A stretch of 64,000 nucleotides of DNA, taken from the NCBI GenBank assembly GCA_002964805.2, contig PUDQ02000001.1:6100001-6164000 (forward strand), written 5' to 3'. The stretch comes from Trametes villosa. Its lineage: Eukaryota; Basidiomycota; Agaricomycetes; Polyporales; Polyporaceae. The stretch's first letter is position 1, and each line of letters starts with the position of its first letter. Below, piece by piece: positions 23,127 through 32,984 of the stretch. The notes under the pieces are model-generated. The model did not search any database, was not told the origin of the DNA, and saw nothing but the letters and a program-made list of their open reading frames with translations. A program made the position numbers and the translations under genes.

Positions 23127-24482
23127 GTCGTCTGTTCAGTGCACACTTCAGACTGTCCAACAGAACCAGGACCTAACCTATATTCCCTGAACAGAGAGAC
23201 ACTGCTGCGCAGCATAGGAGCCAAACCAACGACCTCCGCCGATGACTCCGTCTATCCCAAGGCGGCACATCCCTTCAATGACGACCTGCACGCAAACGTA
23301 GTCTTCCGCTCGTCCGACAAGGTTGACTTCCATGTGCACGCCCTCATTCTCACCATCGCATCCCCCATCTTCGCGGAAGCCAAGTTCCCCACCGGGTGTG
23401 CTCTCGCGAACACGGAGGGGCGTCCCTCGAAGCCGGTGGTCATCGTAGTCAAGGAGGATTCTACGACTCTGGACTGCCTCTTTCGCCTCTGCTACCCCGT
23501 GCCGGACCCAGCCTTCGAGGACCTGACGAGCGTACGCGCCGTGTACGAGGCCGCAAAGAAGTACGGCATGAGCGAAGCCATGGCCCTGATGCGAACCGAG
23601 CTTCGTTCGTTCATCCCACAAGCGCCCCTCCAGGTCTGGGCGATCTCGTGCATACTCGAGCTCGAGGAGGACGCGCACGCCGCCGCGGACCACATGCTGG
23701 AGCTTGAGCTTGACCCATTCCCGCCGAAAACCATCCCCGAATACCGCGAGTTGTCCGCGGGCGTATACTTTCGCTTGCGCCGCTACCTCGACAGAGGTGT
23801 TGCCGACGCCGACTACGTCTTCCGTTCCCTCGACGAGGACGAGGCCGCCCTCCCTACGGAGAGCCCTGCTCTGCTGTCCGAGTCCGACATCGGCATCTTC
23901 CCCGACTACGCCGACCTCACCTGCCGCTCCTTGGACGGGCAGAGCTATGCCGCCCACAAAGTCGTCCTCGCCATGTCGTCCCCGCGCCTCGCCGAGAGAA
24001 TCCGGACTGCGGAGGGGCGCGTCAACTGTATAAAGCCGCGCTCGGAGACGTGTAGCAGCTCCAGCAGCGCCCCTCCCCCGGACCGTCCTGATATCACGTT
24101 CTGGTGCGACGGACAGATGCTTGCCCGGTTCCTTTCGCTCTGCTACAATTCGGCGCCCCCGTGGCTGCGGACGGCCAGCCCAGAGGGCTTGATCACTCTC
24201 ATGGACTTTTCGCGGAAGCATCTTGTGAGCGGCGTCCTCGAGGCCGCTTCGAAGAAGTTCCGCGAACTGTCCGCTACCCGCCCCTTGTCGTGCTACTTGC
24301 TCGCAGCGAAGTACGCGTTTCACAAGGAGAAGGCGCTCGCGGAGGGGTTTCTTCACATGGATCCTATGCAGTATGGGTATGTGCGAGAGATGCGGTCGGT
24401 CAAGGCGTGGATATTTCACGAGCTGGTGGAAAGGCGTCGTAACGCGCACACCCGGGAGGCTCGAAGACACTCGTATGCGTGA
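23127..24482 (+). CDS. protein with two BTB/POZ domains (5' exon unresolved)
   Basis: One long frame, about 451 residues after an in-frame TAG at 23124. Domain 1: DLHANVVFRSSDKVDFHVH followed by ALILTIASPIFAEAKF (about residues 45-130). Domain 2: ADLTCRSLDGQSYAAHKVVLAMSS (about 250-350), again with the D-x-x-F/C...H-K/ALIL/VVLA-SP pattern of BTB folds. Both are followed by helical segments ending in conserved C/Y-rich stretches. Such proteins dimerise and often act as adaptors for Cul3 ligases or transcription factors; the role here is unknown. No ATG exists in frame before the first BTB domain (the open frame begins with GTG), so the true start must lie in an upstream exon. A 430-codon antisense frame is a shadow. 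Confidence 0.82.
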   Translation, partial: VVCSVHTSDCPTEPGPNLYSLNRETLLRSIGAKPTTSADDSVYPKAAHPFNDDLHANVVFRSSDKVDFHVHALILTIASPIFAEAKFPTGCALANTEGRPSKPVVIVVKEDSTTLDCLFRLCYPVPDPAFEDLTSVRAVYEAAKKYGMSEAMALMRTELRSFIPQAPLQVWAISCILELEEDAHAAADHMLELELDPFPPKTIPEYRELSAGVYFRLRRYLDRGVADADYVFRSLDEDEAALPTESPALLSESDIGIFPDYADLTCRSLDGQSYAAHKVVLAMSSPRLAERIRTAEGRVNCIKPRSETCSSSSSAPPPDRPDITFWCDGQMLARFLSLCYNSAPPWLRTASPEGLITLMDFSRKHLVSGVLEAASKKFRELSATRPLSCYLLAAKYAFHKEKALAEGFLHMDPMQYGYVREMRSVKAWIFHELVERRRNAHTREARRHSYA

Positions 24483-24687
24483 AGCGTGGAAGGGTAATGG
24501 AAGGGTAATAATAGCCGCTAGGATGCCAACGCATGTAGAGCGCAGCGTTGTAACACAAAGTCGCTGAACCCCTGTCGCCTCATAGCTAGGTGCAGGTCAC
24601 GCCGAAGCCTGAATTACAACGGCTATAGTAAGACCACCGACACAATCACACAGCAAACACCGTACTACCCGCCATACCCCGCAAGGA

Positions 24688-25369
24688 TCATACGACATAC
24701 CACATCGGCTGCGCGTCCTCTGGCAGCCCAAACCCCGCCTTCAGCTCCTGTACAATGACCGGCAGCCGCCGCTCCCCCTGAAACCACCGCCGTAGCTGCT
24801 GCGGCTCGTCATTATAGTAGAACACGAGCATCTGCATGCTATGGTCCTGCACGCCCCAGCTCTTCGGCCAGTTGTACGGCGGGAACGGGCGCACGAGCGG
24901 CTTCAGGTACTCCTTGGGGTGGAGGTGCCGCAGCGCGTGTTCGAGGAGGATCACGTACGTTGGGCGGAACTCCTTGTTGTCGGACGCCTTGCGGACCTCT
25001 TCGGAGCGCGCGACGAGGTCGCCGCCGGGGACGGAGATGAAGAGCCCAAATTGTAGGTCGGGGGCGTGGCTGGTGGGCAAGCTATAGCGGGGTCGCCAGC
25101 GGAACTTGTCGGGAAGGTCTTCGTCGGCGATGGGCAGGATCTCGCCGTCAGGCCCGCGTGGGGCCCATGTCCAGAAGTCAGGGAGCTGGAATGCGGTATG
25201 TTGAGGAGTGTGAGGGTAAAAGAGATGTCACGAAGGCACGTACGTCTTCTTCTGGACATTTCTGCTTTCCCTTCGCCACACCGGTATCCTGTGAGTCGGG
25301 CTCAAGAGGATACTCGTGGAGTTCGTAGCGTTTATCGTCTTTGATGTACTCAGCGACGACCTTGCTCAT
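24688..25369 (-). CDS. unknown protein, 207 aa
   Basis: Two exons (25369-25244, 25185-24688) with a GTACGT donor. Not recognised. Soluble-looking, rich in Pro, Trp and charged residues (DFWTWAPRGPDGEILP, FPPYNWPKSWGVQDHS, ending MWYVV). There are no signal peptide and no membrane helix. Exon lengths and codon use look genuine. It is convergent with the BTB gene and is followed upstream by the membrane/RING cluster on the same strand. No function inferred. Confidence 0.75.
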
Positions 25370-25670
25370 CGTAACTCGTCGCTGCAGGTTGTGGAAGGTT
25401 CCTGTCGCTGCTGAAGGTGAGCAAGTGAGGTGGCGAAAGCGTGATAGGATGCCAACAAAATGCGAGGTGCCTACAGTACGTAACAAGGCTCGCGAACACC
25501 CGCTTGCAACGAACATGCTCTCCATGTATGCGGGTTTAAGTAATATCAATACACGTTCCGCTAGAGTACACGATCCAACATGGAAGTGCGAGCAAATATC
25601 CAGGATAGCAAACAGGTCCGAAATCATAGCATGGCATGAATGTGTGCGCACCCGCGACCCCGCACGCCGC

Positions 25671-27592
25671 TCATCCCCTCCTCCACCGCCACCACTTCCG
25701 CCGGTCCTTGGGAGGCGGCGGGATCTCGACGCGTGTTTGGCAGTAAGGGCAGCGCCCTGACTTCTGCGTGAGCCACGGGTCGATGCACTCCTTCTGCAGC
25801 CAGACAGGAATTTAGTATCAGTACTTGCCCCCAATCGTCGCTTAGCGGGTGCACTTACGTGGTATGCGTGCCCACAGCTCAGGAGCCGTAGCGGCTGCAG
25901 GGCTTCCTCTCCTTCCTCGTGCGCCATCTCCACCGCCTGAGCGTCCGCCACGCGCGGCGGCTCGACCAACACTTCCTCGATCGTCCCAGGCGGTTGACCC
26001 TCAACAGGCGACAACGGCGGGACTGCCGTCACCTCCTCTTCCTCCCTCTGTCCTGCGTGCTCGTGGGCCGTCACAGGTACAGCGGAACCCTCACCGAGCT
26101 TCCGCGGCTCCTCGAACTCGCACAAGCAGATCATGCACGTCGCCTTGTTCTCGGGGAGGCGCACGAGCGGGTACGGCGCGGGCGCCCACATCGCGTCCCA
26201 CGAGTTCACGAGCGCGAGCGCGCTGACAGCGCCGACGCTGTGCTGCACGACGCCCTCCTCGACGTCGTCCTCGACCGTGCGCGCGGCCATGCGCGTGCCC
26301 TTCGGCCGGAACGCGATGAAGCGCTTCTTCTTCTTCGAGGGGGCGGTGCGCGGTTGCTTCTGGAGGGCTGGGGGGTAGGTCGTGCTGGGGCTGAGGATGG
26401 GCTTGGCGGGGGCGGGGGAGGTTGTGGGTGAGGTGTCGCCCGGGGGCGGGGGGATGTAGAGTACGAGGGGGATTCGATCCACCTCTGCTTGCGAGAGTTT
26501 GCCGATGGACGGGCGGCCGGAACGCCTCCGCGTGAGGATGATTCGAATGAGCTATGCAAGGCGGCGCGTGAGCGACATACGAGGCTGGATATGAAAGGGT
26601 GGTACATACGGATAAGAGAAGATGGATCACGAAGCGGATATAGATGATCAGAAGCAGCGTAGCGGTGAGTGCAATAACGCCTGGCGCCGCAGTGCGGCAA
26701 TGAGGGGCCCGCTGGATTACCAGGAGTACGCCGGTCACAAACCACACTAGCGTCAGTGCGGGACTCAGTTTGATGAGCCTGCGGAGGCTTGTGAGCGGTA
26801 ACGTTCGGTGACACAGCGAGGCAGGAATGCTTACAGTACGTGCATAGCGATGACGTTCATAGGGCAGATGTATTCCAAGACTGCAGGATGGGCAGGATCA
26901 TCCTGTACTGCGGCAGCCTCGAGATCAATATCCCCCTGTGCGTTGAGTGGGGGAGCAGCAGCCGTCTGCTGAGCGGCTTCCTGCCTCAGCCTTCGCCGAC
27001 TACAGCGCAGGTCAGCGAAAGAGCGCGGGTGGATCGCACAAAGAGCTTACGAGAGTACGCGCTTGATCCATCGAGCCCAGAAGAGAAGGTACACCACAAC
27101 GACAACCCGCCCGAGCCATATGAGGTTAAGGATGGCCAAGTCGGAGCAGGAGTCGAACTGGCTATCGCCCGGGTGATTGGGTTGGTCGCTTTTGACGATA
27201 GCTGTCAACACGGTTAGGATGGTAACGAGAGCGATCTACGCGACACCATCGAGCCCGTCAATATCACGCAAAGGATATGCAAGTACAATTGGATCGGGCG
27301 TCCTTACCTGCGCGAATGCGGAGAAGAGGAATATGGCCAGGCTCACGCGCCGTCGACGCGCCCTCCGCTCGCTTTCAGAGGCCCCCGCATATCCCATGAA
27401 CTCCTTGAAAGCCCTCCATGGCGACCTCCAACGCGCGCGCGGCGGGGGCGTTCCGTCTACTCCCGCTGTAGTTGGCTGTTCCGATGAGCCATTCTGAGGT
27501 GTTACAGCTCGGTTCTCTGGACCCCCGGAGGCCAAGTTTGGCTGAACGGGTGTCGATGGGGATGAGGCCGTGGCCTCAGGACGTTGGTCCAT
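25671..27592 (-). CDS. multipass membrane RING-H2 protein (probable E3 ligase), 539 aa
   Basis: Six exons (27592-27308, 27235-27051, 26999-26835, 26778-26610, 26551-25859, 25793-25671). N-terminal cytosolic region ends in an Arg-rich stretch (SESERRARRRR), followed by about four hydrophobic segments: VSLAIFLFSAFAQ-IALVTILTVLTAI; LIWLGRVVVVVYLLFW; ALTLVWFVTGVLLVI; GVIALTATLLLIIYIRFVIH. The C-terminal half is Pro-rich and then has a RING-H2: CMIC ... CGHAYH-KEC ... CPYC. The loop between the second and third zinc ligands is 83 residues, far above the usual range. The last exon starts right after CGHAYH and ends in a Trp/Arg tail (RRKWWRWRRG). A membrane-bound ubiquitin ligase is the likely role (family knowledge); the target is unknown. 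Paralogues at 28173 and 29880. Confidence 0.85.
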
Positions 27593-28172
27593 GGTGGTCG
27601 AACGGAGAGAGGGTCATGGATGGAGAACAAGGAGAGATGCAATGCTTGACTTTGTCAGATGGCGTCAAGAACTCGGAGGCTCGGCACTCGTTGCATCGCA
27701 TCCCTCGCAGTCCACAGGCGCCTCTATCGCGGGAGCTATTTAGGACGGGCGTCTACATCACTCGCAGTGCGGCCCCGGGCGAATTCGTGGCAGTCGTTGT
27801 TACGCTCGACCATAGCCGTAGCGCAGCTTTATATTGCGATCGGGGACAGCTGCCGTACGCGTTGATTGCCAACAGGGATTTGTTCTCAGGCGACACAAGT
27901 CGTACGACATACATTTATGCGAGTAGCGGTGGTTCTCCCCGAACTCGAGAAAGTCACTGACCGCCATACGGCAGCAGTTAGGTAACATACCAGTGGCTGA
28001 CACGAGTGTACGAACATGATCCACCTTCGAAAGACAAACATATGGTAGGACACTTCTAACAATACCTATAAATCAGCACATTGCCGATCTAGCGGATGTG
28101 TAGGGGTTGAAACGGACTACATACCCGGTAATGATACTGACCATGCATACTTTGTGGTGCGCTGCGAGCGCA
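27593..28172. other. spacer between tandem membrane-protein genes
   Basis: Upstream DNA of the 25671-27592 gene and downstream of its paralogue. No RING exon is hidden here: neither strand shows the CGHA(Y/F)H or KECIDPWL signatures. Confidence 0.5.
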
Positions 28173-29400
28173 TCATGACACTTCACTAGTTTCATCCTGC
28201 AGCTCAACATCGGCGGTCTTATTTGCCGATCTTTTCTCCTTCACCTTCTGCAATACGCCCTGATCAGAAGCACCCGTGAATGATACGGTCAGCCCCCAGA
28301 TATTCACCACGAATGGCATCGAACACGCACCGTAACCAGACTCTGCAGGTGCCACCACGCATACCCGAAGCTGGCGGCCGCAGCAATGATGCAGGTGAGG
28401 GTGCTAATATGAGGAGCCGGTTCGCGGCAGTCGTCGACCCGTAGGAACCATAATAGCATCGTAGCGCAGTAACACGCGTATGTGACCGCAGGCACCCCGA
28501 ACTCGACCAGGCTGCGCGAGATGTGAGTGCCGTCCTTGGCCCATAGGGCTGCCCGAGTACTGACCGTGCATGACGGGCAATAGTATGTTTGGGTATCACA
28601 TCCCAGGGACTCCGGCCAGAGGGTTCACCAGCAGGGTCACCGCTGTCGAGAGAGTCGTCATCCTTGTAGCCTTGGACGACGCCTGCGCTGTCAGGACGTC
28701 CCCTCATGTATGCCCTGCGAGCGAGGGTGAGAGCTAAAGCACGAGCATGGAAGCACTACTCACTCGATTTTAGAGCTGATCGTCCGTCTCTGCAACACGA
28801 AATATCCCACCAGCGTAGTACGCGCCAGCCAAACCAGGTTTATGACCCCGAGCTCGGGACATGCGCCGAACTCGTTCTCGCCCCCGCCAGGCGTTGGACC
28901 CGATGCCTTCCTTGCAACCCCTAACGCCGTCAGTATGACGGTCAGGATGAGCTGAAGCAGCGAAGGTGTAAGTATATGCCCACTCCACTCCAGCAGGTAT
29001 GAAGAACGTTACTTGCCTGTGTTGTTGCGTATATGACGAACCATGTCTCCCGCGCCTGGATCCGCCGTCTCCTCTGCTCCTTCTCGGGACCTTCGTACCC
29101 CACGAGGACCTTCAGGCCGTACCACGGACCCATTTGAGGCGGTGACGACTGATCGGATTCGGCCAGATCGAGTTGGGCGCATGTGGCAGCGGTATTGCCT
29201 GTCTCTTCGTCGGAGACAAGATCGATGAGCGGCGGAGGCTGCATGCTCGGAGACGGGGCCTCCGTAGTCCGTGCGGCGAGTTGCATCATGGCCATGGAGT
29301 GGGAGGAAGCAATGTCAGACTCGGATGCAAAACGCAGCTCGGCGAGTCGGCCTGGGGTGTATCTGGACTTCTGCGCATAGATTGAGTTAACGTTTGACAT
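28173..29400 (-). CDS. membrane protein paralogue lacking the RING, 329 aa
   Basis: Five exons (29400-29017, 28951-28764, 28714-28565, 28511-28331, 28259-28173) sum to 330 codons. Same plan as the two RING genes beside it: an N-terminal region ending WYGLKVLVGYEG-PEKEQRRRR, then hydrophobic segments (WFVIYATTQ-LILTVILTALGV, LVWLARTTLVGYFVL, YACYCATMLLWFL, CIIAAAASFGYAWW) with introns at the same places. It ends with a short charged tail (EVS) where the others enter their Pro-rich RING half. The first intron has a GC donor (CAG|GCAAGT) at a site where both paralogues have GT. Could be a regulatory partner of the RING proteins or a truncated copy; unknown. Confidence 0.75.
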
Positions 29401-29879
29401 AACACGGAGCTCAAACTACCGAAACAGCAGCCTCTACGTGCTGCGTAGACGCGTTCCTGCGCAAAGTGACAGGAGACGCTGCCATAGCGCGCGCATTGAG
29501 TTGCCAGCCGCTCGTAGGATGCTCTGGCCGTCCAGGGGGACCCTGGCAGTGTTTAGTTCCGCGATGAACGGTGAAGTGCCCCCACCCTCAGCGCCCCGAG
29601 AACGGAAGCACAGTCCACGCTGGGACCGCGAGCCTGGATGAACGCGCGGGCTTATATGGTCCGGTAGACGACTTGGGGTATATTGTACATGGGTACGCAG
29701 GGATTAACCCAGATGGTAGGAGCAGGCCTCATAACCTAAAAAGTTTACCTATCAGAGATAGTGACTGTTAGACAAGTCGATATATGACAAGTGATTGAAC
29801 AACCCACTTCTGACACAGCAATTATCTTGACACAGCGCCTGCCCTCTGACACAGCAACTGTCATCTTGTCGAGCACCGC
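29401..29879. other. spacer with three TGACACAGC words
   Basis: Upstream DNA of the RING-less paralogue. TGACACAGC occurs at 29811-29819, 29828-29836 and 29847-29855. Possibly regulatory, or just a decayed tandem repeat. Confidence 0.4.
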
Positions 29880-31604
29880 CTACACGGCGCCCCTCCTCCA
29901 GCTCCCCCACTTCTTCGTAGCCGGCGGCGGCACCTGGACGGGCACCTTGCAGTTCGGGCACGACGTCGCATGGCCGGTCAGCCATGGGTCGATGCACTCC
30001 TTCTGCAACACCTATAACCATCAGCCCTGACCCTACACGCACACACACGCGAAAAACTGAACACGCACGTGGAATGCATGCCCGCAGCTCAGCAGGCGCA
30101 GCGGCATCAGCACCCTGCCCCCGCGCTCCAGACGCGCGTCCGTGCCGTCCACTCCCGCTTCAGGCTCGACGGCCACCTTCACCTCGTTCGCCGATCGCAT
30201 CTCGTGCGCCTCCCTCCCGCCCTCCCCGGATTCGAGGTCCATGCTGGCCGACGGCTCCACGGCTTTGGGGGGCGCCTCGAAGTCCTCCATGCAGATCGAG
30301 CACACCGCGAGGTTGTCCTCCAGCAGGACGTACGGCAGCGCCGCAGGCTCCCTGGTCGCCTCCCACATTTCGGATGTGTTTGGGTCGACCGCGCCGCGTT
30401 CGAGGTCGGGTTCGCCGCGGGAAGAATGCGAGCGGAAGAGGATGAAGCGGTGGACCTTCTTCCGGACGTACGTGAAGGAGCGGAGAGTCCGAGGAGACGT
30501 GGGGGAGTTCGGAGAGTGAGGTGAGTACGGGGAGTGAGGCGAGCGCTCTGTGGGGGTCGTCGGGCTCACGGCGTCGTCCGGAGGAGATGGGATGTAGTGC
30601 ACAAGGCGGATGCGGTTCACCTCCGCCTGGGTGAGATGGCCTGCGCCGGTTGCACGTCTGTCCACTCCCACACAACAGCCTAGCTATGAGAAGAGCAATT
30701 CAGCGACGACGCTCTGAAGACTCCATGGACCCACACTCACCAGAATTTTCAGACCGAGCAGGGCGACGACTATAAGGATAGTGACAGCGAGCGCTGTGAT
30801 GTACGGTGCGTGCTGAAAGCAGGCCCGCACTCTTGTGGCCAGGAAGCCGACGGAGACGCAGTATAAGAGGACCGTGGCCGGCGGGAGGACGAACCGCCTG
30901 ACTCTGCATCGCCTCGTGAGCCCGTAACACTGATTCTAAGGGATGATAAAGCCCCTCACAGGACGTGCGCGCCGAGGGTGTCCAAGGGACATATCCAGGT
31001 CACATCGCCGATCTCATGTCTGGATGGAGGGCAGTGAGCGTTGGGAGCAGGAAATGACGTGCGGTGGTGGAGGCGCACGTATGAGGCGACATATACAGGC
31101 CACATGCGAGGATGGTGGGCAAGAACCACACGAAATTCATGATGCCTAACCGTTTACATATCTCGAAGTCGGTCTGGCCTGCATACGGGCCAGCTGTAAC
31201 CCTGTGCTTGACGCTGTGTTCCGTCACAACCACAGTGAAGGTGAGCTAGAAATAAACGTTATCAGATGGCGTTACGCGCGCGACAGGGGATCCATCTGCA
31301 AAATGAGCCCACATACCTGTACGGCGGCGACAGCGAAGGCGCAGACGACGCGTACTTGCTGCCGACGTTCGGCCCTCTCTACTTCAGACCCACCCGCATG
31401 TCCAAGCAGCACCTGGACTGTATGCCAAAGGCCTAAGCGAGTCGCCTGTCCTGACGCTGGTGCAGCTGGGATGATGATATTCGTGAGCCCGGCCCGAGAA
31501 GGCACGTTCCCATGCGAAGAGGCCGTAACCGCCGGAGGATTCACACCGCGCGGTGTGAGATTCGGCTGGATAACCAGGGACGGAGCCCTGGGGGAAGAAG
31601 GCAT
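29880..31604 (-). CDS. multipass membrane RING-H2 protein (probable E3 ligase), 471 aa
   Basis: Six exons (31604-31317, 31245-31079, 31019-30960, 30903-30741, 30683-30069, 30002-29880) at positions matching the 25671-27592 gene. The N-terminus carries WHTVQVLLGHAGGSEVERAERRQQ, like the paralogues. Hydrophobic segments: VVCAFAVAAVQ-LTFTVVVT; FVWFLPTILACGLYM; VLPPATVLLYCVSVGFL; ITALAVTILIVVALLGL. The shared motif ICP(M/L)(N/D) precedes the third. RING-H2: CSIC ... CGHAFH-KEC ... CPNC with a 68-residue loop between ligands two and three; the tail is KKWGSWRRGAV. The fourth exon acceptor was chosen because it restores the frame and the alignment with the paralogue. Confidence 0.82.
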
Positions 31605-32017
31605 GGAGCTGGTAGACTGTTGGGTGTGTGTTCAGGCAAGAGGGTACGAACGAGGAGGGAGAGGGAAAGAGAGGAGCTGAAGGCGATGTCCTTGTACCAC
31701 AAGGAATTGCCCCTAGTCATAACGCCCGAGGTACTTCTTTTCGAGCCTCAAGGCGTCACACTTTGGATGGCGGTGTCGATAGTGTCACTGCCTTGGGCAT
31801 GTGAGGGCCCAGGCGGTGTACCGTCAGTATATTGCGCGGCTAGATCCGAAGCATAAACTCCATGTGCGAACCCGTTGAAGCCGCACCTGCTAGGATATTG
31901 CAGCCGTTGTCCACTTGAACGAGCAGTTTCCGACAGCCCAAACGGTAACGAGACTCATGGGAAACCGCAGGAGAATAGGGAGTTCATTAAGCGTAGTAGA
32001 ATAGCGCGGGTGATAGT
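31605..32017. other. spacer between RING gene and PAM17
   Basis: Promoter region of the 29880-31604 gene and 3' region of PAM17. Nothing else seen. Confidence 0.4.
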
Positions 32018-32984
32018 CTAGGCTTCAGAGAGGAATCCGGCAGCCTTCCTGCGGAACTTGGACTGGTCTCTGAGCCACTGTTGGGGTAATGTATTCAGTA
32101 CTTATCCAGCAGGCTGAAGTGTGGTCATACCTGTCTGTAGTCGTGTAGAGAGCCAATTTTCTCGCCTACAGAGGGAATGAGCATCTATAACGCGTAGTGT
32201 AGGCACGCCTTACCGTAGTAATCGGGGACAGGGTTGGTTGCACTCTGGGCAGTGGGATCAACCCGGTTCTTGACTATATGCTGGTGGAACTCTTTATCAC
32301 GCTGCTCAATGAGGCGCATCGTCCGGCGGTGAGTGAGGCGCCAGATGGAAGACCCAATGACTGGGCCGAGAAGGTAGCCCAATCCTGTGCGCATACGGCA
32401 TAAGTCAAGCTGGGGCTGTTGGAAGGCAGTAAACGGAGCATGCCCGCGCAGCCAAGGGTGGCACCGCCGTACACGAACATAGGGTCGATGTTCTAAGAGA
32501 ATGGAATAGCCGTCAGGGGAGAAACAGTGCACAGAGCGGACAGGACGTACGAAGATAGGTTTACTGGGGTCCATCTCCATGTTCCCGAAGTACGAGATGC
32601 CGGCGAAGAACCCGAGCGCGGTGGCGGGGATAGTCACAGCCTAGAAAGGTAGAACTTGTCAGGACGCACGGGCGGTGGAACTTCCATGAAGGCTTTGGGG
32701 TGCGGCGGTATACGACGTACCGTTTCCCATCTCCTCTTTTGCTTACGGATGGACAGGTACTCCTGCCAAGGAAGTGTCTCCTTCTCCACCTGCGATGGCT
32801 GAACGGGGCTCTTGGCCGCACTGGGCGGAGGCGTCTTGAGAATCCGGGCCTGCGTCTTCGTGGCCTTGGTGGATTTCGCGCGAGTCGAGCTCAAGAACTG
32901 AGTGCGCCTCCTCGAGTCCACGCGACAAGATGATGGCAAACTGCGCACAAATGTGCGCAGCTCCGGATGGGCAAGCGTGGTCAT
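32018..32984 (-). CDS. PAM17: PAM17, subunit of the mitochondrial import motor
   Basis: Pam17 sits in the inner membrane and helps couple the TIM23 channel to the Hsp70 import motor (established for yeast). Six exons (32984-32721, 32640-32551, 32492-32435, 32384-32214, 32165-32131, 32077-32018) give 225 aa, close to the family length. The N-terminal 60 residues are rich in Arg/Ser/Thr with few acids, as for a mitochondrial presequence. Then LPWQEYLSIRKQKRRWETV, a first membrane segment (ALGFFAGISYFGNMEMDPSKPIF), IDPMFVYGGATLGCAGML as the second, GYLLGPVIGSSIWRL, KEFHQHIVKNRVDP, NPVPDYYGEKIGS and QWLRDQ...RRKAAGF. These match the family order throughout. Confidence 0.95.

Noticed and set aside
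23178..24470. 430-codon minus-strand frame
   Set aside because: Exactly antisense to the BTB gene, whose plus-strand frame shows two clear BTB domains.
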